Assembly (NCBI GenBank): GCA_026418175.1
Contig: JAOABX010000004.1
Coordinates: 62,001-126,000 of the forward strand
DNA from: Flavobacteriales bacterium
GTDB taxonomy: Bacteria > Bacteroidota > Bacteroidia > CAIKAF01
Length of the DNA stretch: 64,000 bases
Reading direction: 5' to 3'
Every line of letters begins with the position of its first letter. Positions within the stretch are counted from its first letter, which is position 1. A program made the position numbers and the translations under genes. The notes beneath the pieces are model-generated. The model had not been told where the DNA came from and made no database searches. It saw only the letters and a list, made by a program, of their open reading frames with translations. Shown here in pieces: positions 1 through 8,471 of the stretch.

Positions 1-92
1 CAGGTTCACAGTTGATTCCTGGTGTTTACTATTATGTGCTAAAAGGTTCGCATAATATTGAATTGAATGGAACAATTCACATTTTTGAATAA
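1..92 (+). CDS. C-terminal end of a T9SS type B (gliding-motility-associated) cargo protein, partial
   Basis: Reading frame 3 is open from the window edge to a TAA at 90-92. It gives 29 residues including GVYYYVLKG and a final IHIFE. This is the usual end of the CHU_C / gliding-motility-associated C-terminal domain, which directs secretion through the type IX system. The same ending pattern closes the proteins at 12251-13912 and 52545-56756. Everything upstream lies outside the window, so the size and function of the passenger are unknown. Confidence 0.75.
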   Translation, partial: GSQLIPGVYYYVLKGSHNIELNGTIHIFE

Positions 93-167
93 TTATTTTT
101 AGTTAAAACATACATTCATTTCTTAAAAAGATCGTATCATATTTTATTCTTTTAAACCTGAATAAAA

Positions 168-818
168 TCAGGCTGATAGCAATTTTTCATTTGATTGGAT
201 ATAGAATGTTTTTGATGTATTGCTATCTGTTGAATGGTGATGCAATCCTCCATTTTCATCAGGTAAAAGGTTTCTGCCAGATGAGGAATAAACATGTATC
301 TTAATGCCTGCTTGATTGAAATTATTTAAATAGTTAGAAATCAATTTATCAATTTGAGAAAGCAATAAGCGGTATGATGGGATGTTGTAATGTGCCATTT
401 CTGTTTGATAAATTCGTACATATAAGTCTTGAGGAAAATGAAGTATATAATCAAAGGCTTTCTTGATCAAAAAGGTATCATAGAATTCTAACTTCGGATT
501 ATAAGTGTTTCCATCCAATAAATTCAAATTAAAAACAAAAGCTTTATCTTTAATATGTGTGGCAAAACGCTTTTTTGAAGTTTCGTAATCTTCATATGTA
601 TCAAGCAGCATATCACCATTAGTAATTAGCTGAATAATTTCTGGCATAGCAGTTTGATCCTGTTTGCTAATTACATCCTGAAAACGTACGGCTCCCAGAT
701 CAATCCATAAATGGTTAATTTGTTTGTTACTAAAACTGAATGCTTGTAGTTTATTATTTAAAACAAGTGTTGAAATGGTAACTAAACCGGATGTTTGAAT
801 AAATTTTCTGCGATTCAT
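168..818 (-). CDS. hypothetical exported protein with Tat-like N terminus
   Basis: This is a 216-residue protein if started at the ATG at 818. An in-frame ATG four codons upstream (830) is less likely because it would put MTII before the signal. The N terminus reads MNRRKFIQTSG followed by a hydrophobic stretch, which resembles a twin-arginine signal. The rest is a soluble domain with no motif I recognise. The reading MAHYNIPSYRLLLSQIDKL suggests an alpha-helical middle. It stands alone, convergent with the T9SS gene that ends at 92 and divergent from the outer-membrane gene at 919. Family unknown. Confidence 0.7.
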   Translation of the reverse strand: MNRRKFIQTSGLVTISTLVLNNKLQAFSFSNKQINHLWIDLGAVRFQDVISKQDQTAMPEIIQLITNGDMLLDTYEDYETSKKRFATHIKDKAFVFNLNLLDGNTYNPKLEFYDTFLIKKAFDYILHFPQDLYVRIYQTEMAHYNIPSYRLLLSQIDKLISNYLNNFNQAGIKIHVYSSSGRNLLPDENGGLHHHSTDSNTSKTFYIQSNEKLLSA

Positions 819-918
819 AATAATAGTCATTGATTACAAGTTAACGATAAAAGAAGCAATAAGTTCTTTTACCCTTCGTTATTCCTTTTAATTTTGTATA
901 AAATTAACGAGAAATTGC

Positions 919-1713
919 ATGCGGCACTGTAGAGGGTTATTTTTTGTTTTAATGGCTTTTATACCTGCATTCTTGCATGCACAAAAGAAACCCAAGTTTA
1001 AAAATGCCGCTGACCTTGAAACTAAGCAAAAGGTATTTGTTACTGCCGGCCCGGAGGTAGGATTGGTATTTCCTACTGACTTTGGTGCAAGAACTAATGT
1101 TCGATATCAGGATACTTTATTTAAGCTTAGCCCTCAAGTGAGGTTTAGATTGGGGATGTGTGTTCGTACTGATTTTTCAAAAAAATTTTCGTTACAAACC
1201 GGTATTTATTACATTGAACGAGTGTATGAAGCACAAGTAGGAAAAACGGATGCCACCGGAACGGCTTTTCAATCTTTGATTTTTAATAGCTCATTTAAAT
1301 ATATTGGCTTTGAAATTCCTGTGATGGGTTTATTTTATGTTCAGCTAGGAGAACGTTGGTTTTTAAATAATTTACTTGGTTTTTCTGTAGAGTTTTTTCC
1401 CAGCAGCGTTAAAAGTATTTCATCTGATACTACCATAGCCTATAAGGTTTATGGAGCCCGTAATTCTTGGGTAGTGCCTAGTGTGAAAGTGGCTGTTGGT
1501 TTTGAGTACAGAACTGAAAATGCCGGATACTTTTATTTGGGAGGTCAATTTCATCGTCCATTTTTCCCGATTTTTGATGGATTTATAGAACGAAAAAATC
1601 CAGCACCTTTTGGCTTACAAACATCAGAGATACCGGCTTCTGGAACATATTTTTCTATAGATCTGAAGTATTTCTTTCCACCTGGAAAGAAAAATAAATT
1701 TTTTGAGCGATGA
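919..1713 (+). CDS. outer-membrane beta-barrel protein (PorT-like family)
   Basis: A 264-residue protein with a cleavable signal peptide ending near FLHAQ (residues 1-22). It then has alternating aromatic/hydrophobic strands typical of a small 8-10-stranded outer-membrane barrel, for example RFRLGMCVRTDFSKKFSLQTGIYY-type strand pairs (shortened here: RFRLGMCVR, FSLQTGIYYIE). A candidate Bacteroidota -7 box TAATTTTG lies at 889-896, with only a weak -33 element. It overlaps the following hydrolase by 4 bases (ATGA), so the two are probably co-transcribed. The specific role is unknown; the call rests on strand pattern and signal, not on a named motif. Confidence 0.7.
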   Translation: MRHCRGLFFVLMAFIPAFLHAQKKPKFKNAADLETKQKVFVTAGPEVGLVFPTDFGARTNVRYQDTLFKLSPQVRFRLGMCVRTDFSKKFSLQTGIYYIERVYEAQVGKTDATGTAFQSLIFNSSFKYIGFEIPVMGLFYVQLGERWFLNNLLGFSVEFFPSSVKSISSDTTIAYKVYGARNSWVVPSVKVAVGFEYRTENAGYFYLGGQFHRPFFPIFDGFIERKNPAPFGLQTSEIPASGTYFSIDLKYFFPPGKKNKFFER

Positions 1714-2588
1714 AAGTGATTCGCATCTTGTTTTATGTATCGCTCAGTTTATTTTTGTTATTGTTGCTGGTTTCTTTTTTTAGTCCCTATATTTTGGGAT
1801 ATTATGATGTAACTTTTTTCAGAAGTATAAAACGAAAGAATGCCGGCCAGGTATTTTCAGTATTTCATCATCCACGATGCGATATATCATATGTGCGTGC
1901 TGGGGAGCAGAATTCACAGCCTGTAATCTTGTTGCATGGATCACCAGGTAATTGGAGTAACTATTCTTTTTTGTATAAAGAATATAAATTACACCATAAA
2001 TATGATCTGATTAGTATTGATCGTCCGGGGTTTGGCCGCTCTTGTGATGCATTGGCTGACATGTCGTTACAAAGCCAAGCTTACTTGCTTAATGATTTTG
2101 TGAAGCATTTTCATTTTCAACAAAAACCTATAGTGCTTGGTTATTCGTTAGGAGGCCCATTAGCAGTTCAAATGGCAGCAATTGATCCTGAACTTTTTTC
2201 AGCATTGATTTTGGTTGCCGGTTCATTTGATCCGGAATTGGAGCCACGCCAATGGTATCGTCCTTTGTTTCATATGTTCCCATTTAACTTGTTTTTGGTT
2301 AAGGATCTTAAAAGTAGTAATACAGAATTGTGGAGGCATAAAAAAGATTTGCAAATGTTGAAGTACTATTGGCCTATGATTCAGTGCCCGGTTGTGATTG
2401 TTCAAGGCTTGAATGATATTTTAGTACCGGCTGAAAATGCTTCGTTTGCCAAATCAAACCTGATATCTTCCAATCATGTTCATACATTATATGTTCCCGA
2501 TGAAAATCATTTCATCCCCTTTACTGAAAATGGAAGAAATGCTTTGTTGCAGGCATTTTTTATTACAGATTCATTACTTCATCAATAA
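1710..2588 (+). CDS. alpha/beta-fold hydrolase, membrane-anchored
   Basis: A 292-residue protein with an N-terminal hydrophobic anchor (about residues 5-30) followed by an alpha/beta hydrolase domain. The oxyanion-region motif LLHGSPGN is at about 74-81 and the nucleophile elbow GYSLGG has Ser146. The likely acid is Asp237 in GLNDILVP and the catalytic His is His267 in ENHFIPF, so the whole triad is present. The substrate cannot be told from sequence. The start codon overlaps the stop of the upstream barrel gene (ATGA), indicating translational coupling. Confidence 0.85.
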   Translation: MKVIRILFYVSLSLFLLLLLVSFFSPYILGYYDVTFFRSIKRKNAGQVFSVFHHPRCDISYVRAGEQNSQPVILLHGSPGNWSNYSFLYKEYKLHHKYDLISIDRPGFGRSCDALADMSLQSQAYLLNDFVKHFHFQQKPIVLGYSLGGPLAVQMAAIDPELFSALILVAGSFDPELEPRQWYRPLFHMFPFNLFLVKDLKSSNTELWRHKKDLQMLKYYWPMIQCPVVIVQGLNDILVPAENASFAKSNLISSNHVHTLYVPDENHFIPFTENGRNALLQAFFITDSLLHQ

Positions 2589-2639
2589 TAAATCTATTTC
2601 AATTTCATTTCATAAAAATTTTATTGATTTTTATACTGT

Positions 2640-3428
2640 ATGAAACAAGTTGTGAATATTGTTTTCTGCATTTTGCAGATTAGTATAATCTGCATGATAT
2701 TTTTCTTTTCATCCTGTTCGGTAAGCTTTGAAAAACGAAGATATACACGTGGGCATTACATCGATATACAAACTCGTTATGCAGACAGGGAAATCACAAA
2801 CACAAATGAAGACAATGTTGAAATTCATAAATTGTCTGATAATTTCACTGCTTCTGTTAAAGAGGAGGAATCACAAAAATTTACTTATACAGTTGCCCTG
2901 CAAGTGAAGCAGCATGAACCGTGCGATCGAATTTATTTTGACGATGGAACACAGGCAGAGGTAAAAGTATTGGATATCAATGAAAAGGAAGTAGCATACC
3001 GAAAATGTAACGAACCCCATTCACCGGTCATTATTTTGAATAAAAAATACATATCAAAAATCGAATTTTCTTCAGGTGAGCGCTATGAAGCAGGAGTAGG
3101 GAGTAAACAAGAACAAGTCATTCAAGAAGAGGAAATCCAAACTACACAAGAAGCAACGAATCAATCTAAGGAGCCTAAACAATCATCAGCAAAAGAGGGA
3201 ATAATAAATATATTGGCCTTGTTGTTTGCTATTGTAGGATTAGTAATGTTAATTCTAGCCTTTATTCATGTATGGTATTGGCTGTTTGGAGCGGCAATAT
3301 TTTCTGCATTGGGAGCAAGTATGGGCTGGTTGGGAATTAATAGGAGCCTGAAAGGGTTAGGAATTGTGGCTTTGATTATTGGAACAATTTGTTCGGTGTT
3401 GTCTAGTATTTTGTTTGGTTTTATTTAG
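2640..3428 (+). CDS. hypothetical lipoprotein/membrane protein
   Basis: A 262-residue protein. The N terminus carries a hydrophobic segment ending FFSSC, a plausible lipobox with Cys at residue 26. A central region (about 95-150) has the pattern DRIYFDDGTQAEVKV ... YISKIEFSSGERY, often seen in Bacteroidota envelope proteins. A Glu/Gln-rich linker follows at about 155-185, then three strongly hydrophobic segments at about 188-262. The combination of lipoprotein signal and C-terminal membrane segments is common but functionally undefined in this phylum. No function is assigned. Confidence 0.7.
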   Translation: MKQVVNIVFCILQISIICMIFFFSSCSVSFEKRRYTRGHYIDIQTRYADREITNTNEDNVEIHKLSDNFTASVKEEESQKFTYTVALQVKQHEPCDRIYFDDGTQAEVKVLDINEKEVAYRKCNEPHSPVIILNKKYISKIEFSSGERYEAGVGSKQEQVIQEEEIQTTQEATNQSKEPKQSSAKEGIINILALLFAIVGLVMLILAFIHVWYWLFGAAIFSALGASMGWLGINRSLKGLGIVALIIGTICSVLSSILFGFI

Positions 3429-3430
3429 GA

Positions 3431-4076
3431 TTAATCATTTACACATCTGCAACTCATTCCATAATTTTTATTGCTGCCCACTTTATTTATACGGGTATCA
3501 TTGTAATTAAGAATATAAAACCAAGCAGTTATTTCATCCCGTTGGGTTGCTGACCAGAAAGCAGCATTATATCCTAAATTGTCGTATGTATCGTAGGGAT
3601 TTCGATATCCTCCCAGTAGTGCAGAAAATCTACTTGGATTACCCGCAATGGTATTTGGCGATTTACATCGATCTTTACTTTTTAATTTTCCTCCGACCCA
3701 AGTTTTTACCTTCTAATTCTAAAATTAATTGCTGTCATTCATATTCGCTGGGGATATGCCAATCACAAGGACAAATCGCCCGCCAGTTATATACAGCATA
3801 ATAATTTTAAAGCAAGCCGTACTCTTTTATTTGCGCTGTATCGTAGTTATAGTAACTCCAAGCACACTCCATGGTTTCTTTCCATTGTTTATTTCCGGAG
3901 ATAAATGGTATAGAGTTACCATTCAAATATCTTTTTGAACGAAGATTTTCTTTCATCCAAATTTTATTCCCAATTTTTATAGTGCTATATTCATTATCAT
4001 CAATATCGGCAATGGTTTCCATGTTTTGCGAATATGCTGTTAATGCTAGTATGTAACAAGAACAACAAAAAAACAT
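3431..4076 (-). pseudogene. decayed FISUMP-domain secreted protein
   Basis: Read on the minus strand from ATG at 4076, this begins with a signal peptide ending AYSQ. It continues with the typical FISUMP opening (IKIGNKIWMKENLRSKRYLNG) and YYNYDT. It stops at a TAA at 3807-3809 where TAT (Tyr) is expected between YGLL and NYYAVYNW. The remaining domain is still readable in fragments: CDWHIPSEYE, then after a frameshift QQLILELEGK, then after another GGKLKS, FSALLGGYRN, AFWSATQRDE and the terminal MSCRCVND followed by TAA at 3431-3433. One nonsense and at least two frameshift changes therefore inactivate it. Short plus-strand open frames across it are chance readings. Confidence 0.8.
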
Positions 4077-4175
4077 ATTAATAGGGAAAAAAATTTAAAA
4101 CTTCTTTCATAAAATCAAATATAAGGATATCTAATACTGACAGTTAGGTTGTGCAAGTGTGATATAAACAAAGCA

Positions 4176-5054
4176 CTATGGATAAAAACAGGATTTTACA
4201 CAACGAAATCCTATGTGAACAGCTCCAGTTAAAGGGTCGGTTGATTGGAGTACATCTGGAGCATATCCTTTACAGTAATTTGGAGCACACAAAAATGAAC
4301 CCCCGCAAATTACCCGCTTTTCAGTGTATGGGTCATACGGGTCAAAAGATCTTGGTGGTCCTTTCCAACGCTCATTTCTTTTCATTTCTTTGAGAATTTC
4401 AACTCGGTTAGAATGAAAATAATCTTGTGTCCATTCCCATACATTCCCTTTTAAATCTGATGGAGCATTTACATTATGATGATAATATCCAACCGGTGCA
4501 GAATATAAATACCCATCACTCAAAACATTTTGAAATGGGAACAAACCCTGCCAGTAGTTAAATCTTGTAAGTGTATCTGCACGGGATAGTTGAAATACAT
4601 ATTGCCATTCTGCAGCAGTGGGTAGTCGCATATTCATCCATTCACAAAACCTGCAAGCATCTTCATAATTTACATGAACTACAGGATGATTCATTTTTCC
4701 ATGAATGCCTTGATTATCGCCCAATGGATCTCTCCAGCTAGCTCCTTGCTTGTATTCCCATCTTCCATTTTTTTGGTTTTTATCCATGATAAATACCATA
4801 GAGCCTCCGTTTTTTTCTGCAGCAGTTACATAACCAGTAGCATCTGTAAATTCTTTAAAAAGTGCATTTGTTACTTCGTATTTCATTACTTCCAGCGGTG
4901 CAATAGGAATTGTGGTAGTATCATTACTATTCGTTAATAAAGTACCTCCAGGTATGAAAATGGTTTCCCGGTAAATTTTTGAAGTAGAATCATTGCAGCC
5001 AATTAAAATACAGGCAATGATATTCAATATAATTATCAAATAGCCCACGTGCAT
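4176..5054 (-). CDS. formylglycine-generating enzyme (FGE/SUMF1 family), predicted lipoprotein
   Basis: This enzyme oxidises a sulfatase active-site Cys to formylglycine. From the ATG at 5054 it is 292 residues, beginning with a lipoprotein signal (LIGC, Cys20). The FGE-sulfatase fold is clear: FIPGG near 33, HPVVHVNYEDA at 123-133, RLPTAAEWQY at 143-152, GNVWEWT at 203-209 and GFRC near the end. Both catalytic copper-binding cysteines are present in SFLCAPNYC (Cys256 and Cys261, the same 5-residue spacing as in human FGE Cys336/Cys341). It overlaps the sulfatase stop by 19 bases. An in-frame ATG at 5126 is rejected because it buries the signal peptide. The lipoprotein signal implies it acts outside the cytoplasm. 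Confidence 0.88.
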   Translation of the reverse strand: MHVGYLIIILNIIACILIGCNDSTSKIYRETIFIPGGTLLTNSNDTTTIPIAPLEVMKYEVTNALFKEFTDATGYVTAAEKNGGSMVFIMDKNQKNGRWEYKQGASWRDPLGDNQGIHGKMNHPVVHVNYEDACRFCEWMNMRLPTAAEWQYVFQLSRADTLTRFNYWQGLFPFQNVLSDGYLYSAPVGYYHHNVNAPSDLKGNVWEWTQDYFHSNRVEILKEMKRNERWKGPPRSFDPYDPYTEKRVICGGSFLCAPNYCKGYAPDVLQSTDPLTGAVHIGFRCVKSCFYP

Positions 5055-6622
5055 TTTTTCCCGTTGATACGAACTGTATAATCCATAATTTGAGGCCAGG
5101 TTGGTTTTGGGATTTCGGTAATCCATGCATTCAATATAGCAAGTAATTCAAAAGCAATTTGTGATTTTGTTTCATGCATGGATTGTTTTTCACCTTGATC
5201 ATTAAGTAGAGAATATAATTCCATGGTTTTATCTTTTTGATTCACTATTAGCTTCCAATTCCCTGACCGAATGGCAAAATTATAACCACTATACCAGTAT
5301 AAATATGTATGATGCTTGGTCTCATTAGATTCTAGTAATGGCCAAAGTGACATGCCATCAAGTTTACGGTCAACCGGGAGCGGAATATGAAGCAGGTCGA
5401 GAATCGTTGCAAAAACATCAAACAACATAACCGGCTCGTGAATAATTGTTTTAGGTTTTATTTTTGGTGGATAGTGTATGATGAGTGGTACCCTGATTCC
5501 TCCTTCATAAAAGGTAAATTTACCGCCATTGAGTGGAAAATTATTTACTGTTTTTGAATATAGTGCAGCTCCATTGTCGCTGGTGAAAATAAATAAAGTA
5601 TTCTCCCACTTGCCAACAGATTTTAGGTATTTAACCAAATCTCCAATCATTTGATCCATAGCTACAATCATGGAATAATATACCCGTTTGTTGTGTGTGG
5701 GAATATGTTGTAATGAATCATAAATATTTTTGGGAGCTTGGTAGGGGGTATGAGGTGCGGTGATTGGCAGATATAGAAAAAAAGGCTTGTTACCGCATTT
5801 TTCAATAAAAAATTTGGCCTCCCTGCCAAAAGCATAGGTGAGATATGTTTTTTCTTGGATGATAGTGCCATGTTTTCGAATAGCACAAGGTCCTTTTCGT
5901 CCATTCTTCCAAATGTGCTTATCCGTAAACTCGTGAATAGGCGCGTATACTACCTGTTTGTCATTTTTTTCTGCAAATAATGTATAGGCTTCGTAACATC
6001 CATACGTATATTCAAACCCAAAATTTTGTGGAAGCATGGGTTCATGATATCCCAGGTGCCATTTTCCAATCCAGGCTGTTGCATAGCCTGCTGATTTTAG
6101 TATTTCGCTTAAGGTGATTTCTGTAGTTGGCAATCCAAAGTTTTGCCATTCATGCACAGGTGGAAAATGTCCCCAAGGTGCAGGCTCCAGGTCGTTAGTA
6201 TTAATTAGGTTTTTAAACCACCACCATTCAAATTTTGATTTAGGATAGCGTTGATGTGGTTGAAATTGAAATCCAAAACGCTGCTGGTACCTTCCAGTTA
6301 AGAAACCAGCACGCGATGGGGCACAAATTGGAGCGGTTGCATATCCACCGGTAAATAGAGCACCTTCATAAGCTAATTGATCCAAGTTAGTAGTTTGAAT
6401 ACAGGTATTGCCATAAACCGATAAATCATAATATCCTAAATCGTCAGCTACTATAAAAATAATGTTTGGTGAGTTCGCTTGGGCTGGAGGTATTTGTTTT
6501 AAATATTTTTCTTTTCCCGCTTGTAATTGTGCCCGTAATGGATGAATTAGGAATAAGTTGATATAAAATATAAAATATATGATAATAGGAATACGATAAA
6601 ACTTTTTATGTGAAAAATTCAT
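5036..6622 (-). CDS. type I sulfatase, Cys-type, exported
   Basis: A 528-residue sulfatase that hydrolyses a sulfate ester, substrate unknown. The start at 6622 gives a hydrophobic export signal (residues about 10-32, ending LRAQ). Metal-binding DDLGYYD begins at Asp60. The modification motif is C-A-P-S-R with Cys100, followed by GFLTGRYQQR. GKWHLG, TAPHTP and TSDNGA supply the other active-site residues. The Cys needs conversion to formylglycine, and the next gene encodes the FGE that would do this. Extending the frame upstream to 6730 would run through a terminator and a tRNA, so I reject that start. Confidence 0.93.
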   Translation of the reverse strand: MNFSHKKFYRIPIIIYFIFYINLFLIHPLRAQLQAGKEKYLKQIPPAQANSPNIIFIVADDLGYYDLSVYGNTCIQTTNLDQLAYEGALFTGGYATAPICAPSRAGFLTGRYQQRFGFQFQPHQRYPKSKFEWWWFKNLINTNDLEPAPWGHFPPVHEWQNFGLPTTEITLSEILKSAGYATAWIGKWHLGYHEPMLPQNFGFEYTYGCYEAYTLFAEKNDKQVVYAPIHEFTDKHIWKNGRKGPCAIRKHGTIIQEKTYLTYAFGREAKFFIEKCGNKPFFLYLPITAPHTPYQAPKNIYDSLQHIPTHNKRVYYSMIVAMDQMIGDLVKYLKSVGKWENTLFIFTSDNGAALYSKTVNNFPLNGGKFTFYEGGIRVPLIIHYPPKIKPKTIIHEPVMLFDVFATILDLLHIPLPVDRKLDGMSLWPLLESNETKHHTYLYWYSGYNFAIRSGNWKLIVNQKDKTMELYSLLNDQGEKQSMHETKSQIAFELLAILNAWITEIPKPTWPQIMDYTVRINGKKCTWAI

Positions 6623-6667
6623 TGTACGGAAAATACTACAAAACAAGAAATAAAAGCAAATAGAAAT

Positions 6668-6692
6668 AAAAAAGCCACCTTCAGGTGGCTTT
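6668..6692 (-). terminator. rho-independent terminator of tRNA-Lys
   Basis: On the minus strand, immediately after the tRNA 3' end, AAGCCACC-TGAA-GGTGGCTT forms an 8-bp stem with a tetraloop, followed by a T-run. It separates the tRNA transcript from the sulfatase gene. Confidence 0.88.
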
Positions 6693-6694
6693 AG

Positions 6695-6767
6695 TGATCC
6701 CGCTGGGGCTCGAACCCAGGACCCCAACATTAAAAGTGTTGTGCTCTACCAGCTGAGCTACGGAATC
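6695..6767 (-). tRNA. tRNA-Lys (anticodon TTT)
   Basis: A 73-nt cloverleaf on the minus strand. The acceptor arm pairs GATTCCG with CGGGATC (one G-T pair). The D arm contains AGCTCAGCTGGTAGAGC and the anticodon arm is CAACA-CTTTTAA-TGTTG, with TTT at the anticodon. The T arm contains GGTTCGAGCCC and the discriminator is A. No CCA is encoded (CTA follows). It has its own promoter and terminator, so it is a single-gene transcription unit. Confidence 0.97.
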
Positions 6768-6787
6768 ATCCCTTTGAAACGGGAGTG

Positions 6788-6818
6788 CAAATTTAATATT
6801 AATACAGTATCTGCCAAA
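6788..6818 (-). promoter_or_regulatory. Bacteroidota-type sigma promoter for tRNA-Lys
   Basis: On the minus strand a -33 TTTG (6818-6815) is separated by 19 bp from a -7 TAAATTTG (6795-6788). This is an exact match to TTTG-N19-TAnnTTTG. Transcription would start about 6782, some 15 bases before the mature tRNA. Confidence 0.8.
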
Positions 6819-6844
6819 AAAAATCAAAGGAGATACAAAAAAAT

Positions 6845-7924
6845 TTATTTTGTTTTTATTATGGCCTTGAAAATTTGGCCTTTACCAGCCAAATAGCCAA
6901 CATTGCCAGTAGGAGAAATATCAATGACATGAAACCCAACTTTCCATTGGTATATTTGCTTCAAGTGTGATGGGCCATTTTTACTTTTCCTAATTTCATA
7001 CCATTCAGTACCATTGATACCGGTTACCAGGAAATAATTATCAGTCCATAATTTGATGCAAGAACGATAACCACCGGGAGGGTCAATAATTTTTTCAACT
7101 TTTATTGGCTCAGGCCATAAGAGGTGGGGTTTAATTACATATGTCAGGCACCCGATTCGCTCGTCCGGTTTTTCGTAATCGCCTCCGCAAACCAAAACAT
7201 CTCCATTTTTTCTCAAAGTCATTGAATAAGCTCCGGTACCTGATTTTCCTTCTGCTATGCCAGCTATATCAATACTGGTTTGTATTTCAGACCCATGTGA
7301 AGTTGGAATGAAAATGATTCTGGATTTCAATCCTCCGGTAATCATCATAAGTGTAAACTGATCTACCCATTGAAGGCAACTGCCACTGGCTGCAAAAGCA
7401 TATTCCATGGTGTCTGCAAGTGGTTGTAAGGCTTTGTTTAGCTCTTTCCAGGTATTACCTCCATCTGTAGTAATGCTTATGTAATAATGGCCATCTATTG
7501 GATCGCCTAAAACAGCTCCTAGCTGGGGATTTAAAAAATCAATAGCATCTAAAAACATTCCTTTTCTATTATCTTCCAAAACTTTTTTCCAAGACATGCC
7601 ACCGTCGGTTGTTTTCCAAATTTCTGCCGGCCAACCGGCTTTCATTACCAAAGCATTATTTTCATCCCAGGCATGAATATCTCTAAAATCCATCGTATCA
7701 ATAGGAAAACCTTTCATCCATTGCCAGGTTATTCCGCCATTGGTACTTTTACCTACAGTGCTTTGATTTCCACAAATCCATACCAATTCGTCATTTAACA
7801 CATGCAATCCGCGAAATGAGGCTGTTTTTTCTGTAGAAAGCGGCATGAGTTGTATGGTTTGAGCCTGCGTCAAACCAATACAGTAAAACAACAGGATAGT
7901 AATTTGAATTAAATGAGCAATCAT
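6845..7924 (-). CDS. secreted YCF48/BNR-like beta-propeller protein
   Basis: A 359-residue protein from ATG at 7924, with a signal peptide ending GLTQAQ. Asp-box/BNR repeats recur as KSTNGGITWQ, KTTDGGMSWKK and TTDGGNTWKE. These mark a seven-bladed propeller of the YCF48/sialidase-like type, often labelled 'oxidoreductase' in Bacteroidota without evidence of redox chemistry. A longer frame to 8167 would overlap the divergent acetyltransferase and is rejected. It shares a 35-bp divergent region with the GNAT gene at 7960. The ligand or partner is unknown. Confidence 0.82.
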   Translation of the reverse strand: MIAHLIQITILLFYCIGLTQAQTIQLMPLSTEKTASFRGLHVLNDELVWICGNQSTVGKSTNGGITWQWMKGFPIDTMDFRDIHAWDENNALVMKAGWPAEIWKTTDGGMSWKKVLEDNRKGMFLDAIDFLNPQLGAVLGDPIDGHYYISITTDGGNTWKELNKALQPLADTMEYAFAASGSCLQWVDQFTLMMITGGLKSRIIFIPTSHGSEIQTSIDIAGIAEGKSGTGAYSMTLRKNGDVLVCGGDYEKPDERIGCLTYVIKPHLLWPEPIKVEKIIDPPGGYRSCIKLWTDNYFLVTGINGTEWYEIRKSKNGPSHLKQIYQWKVGFHVIDISPTGNVGYLAGKGQIFKAIIKTK

Positions 7925-7959
7925 GAGCTTAAATTTACTAAAACTCTGTATTTTTCTGC

Positions 7960-8415
7960 ATGATAAATACTCAAATAATTCGTGCCGGCATACAACATCT
8001 TGACGACATTGTTCCTTTATTTGATGGCTATCGTCAGTTTTATCGCCAACCTTCAGATCGGGAGGGAATAAGACGTTTTTTGAAAACAAGATTTGAACAA
8101 CAAGATACGGTATTATACTTGGCATATCATCAAGCCCATCCCGCTGGTTTTGCGCATCTTTTCCCATTTTTTACTTCTGTAGGATTAAAAAAACATTGGA
8201 TATTAAACGATTTATTTGTAGATGAGAAATTTCGTTCACATGGTGTTGGCCACTTGCTTATAGAGGTCTGTAAGAAACATGCCATAGAAACCAATGCTAA
8301 AGGTTTGTTTCTTCAAACGGAAATAAAAAATCAACAAGCCAGGAAATTTTACTTACATCATGGATTTAAAGAAGATGTGGAGAATGTATATTGCGAATGG
8401 ATTGCCAATGATTAA
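7960..8415 (+). CDS. GNAT-family N-acetyltransferase
   Basis: A 151-residue single-domain acetyltransferase. Motif A is visible as NDLFVDEKFRSHGVGHLLIE (about 82-101), where R-S-H-G-V-G is the acetyl-CoA pyrophosphate loop. A C-terminal ARKFYLHHGF matches the usual motif B. The length is normal for the family. The substrate is unknown. It is divergently transcribed from the propeller gene, and the promoter must lie in the 35-bp gap or inside that gene. Confidence 0.88.
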   Translation: MINTQIIRAGIQHLDDIVPLFDGYRQFYRQPSDREGIRRFLKTRFEQQDTVLYLAYHQAHPAGFAHLFPFFTSVGLKKHWILNDLFVDEKFRSHGVGHLLIEVCKKHAIETNAKGLFLQTEIKNQQARKFYLHHGFKEDVENVYCEWIAND

Positions 8416-8471
8416 AAAAAGGAAATGATATCAACAAATTAAATTCCATTTTTTAAATTTGGTTGTAATCT

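Noticed and set aside
3547-4056. Plus-strand open frames
   Set aside because: They lie antisense to the decayed FISUMP gene and have no domain or signal of their own.
6623-6730. N-terminal extension of the sulfatase
   Set aside because: It translates the tRNA-Lys 3' end and its terminator. The ATG at 6622 begins a normal export signal.
7925-8167. N-terminal extension of the propeller protein
   Set aside because: It lies antisense inside the GNAT gene, and the ATG at 7924 begins a clear signal peptide.
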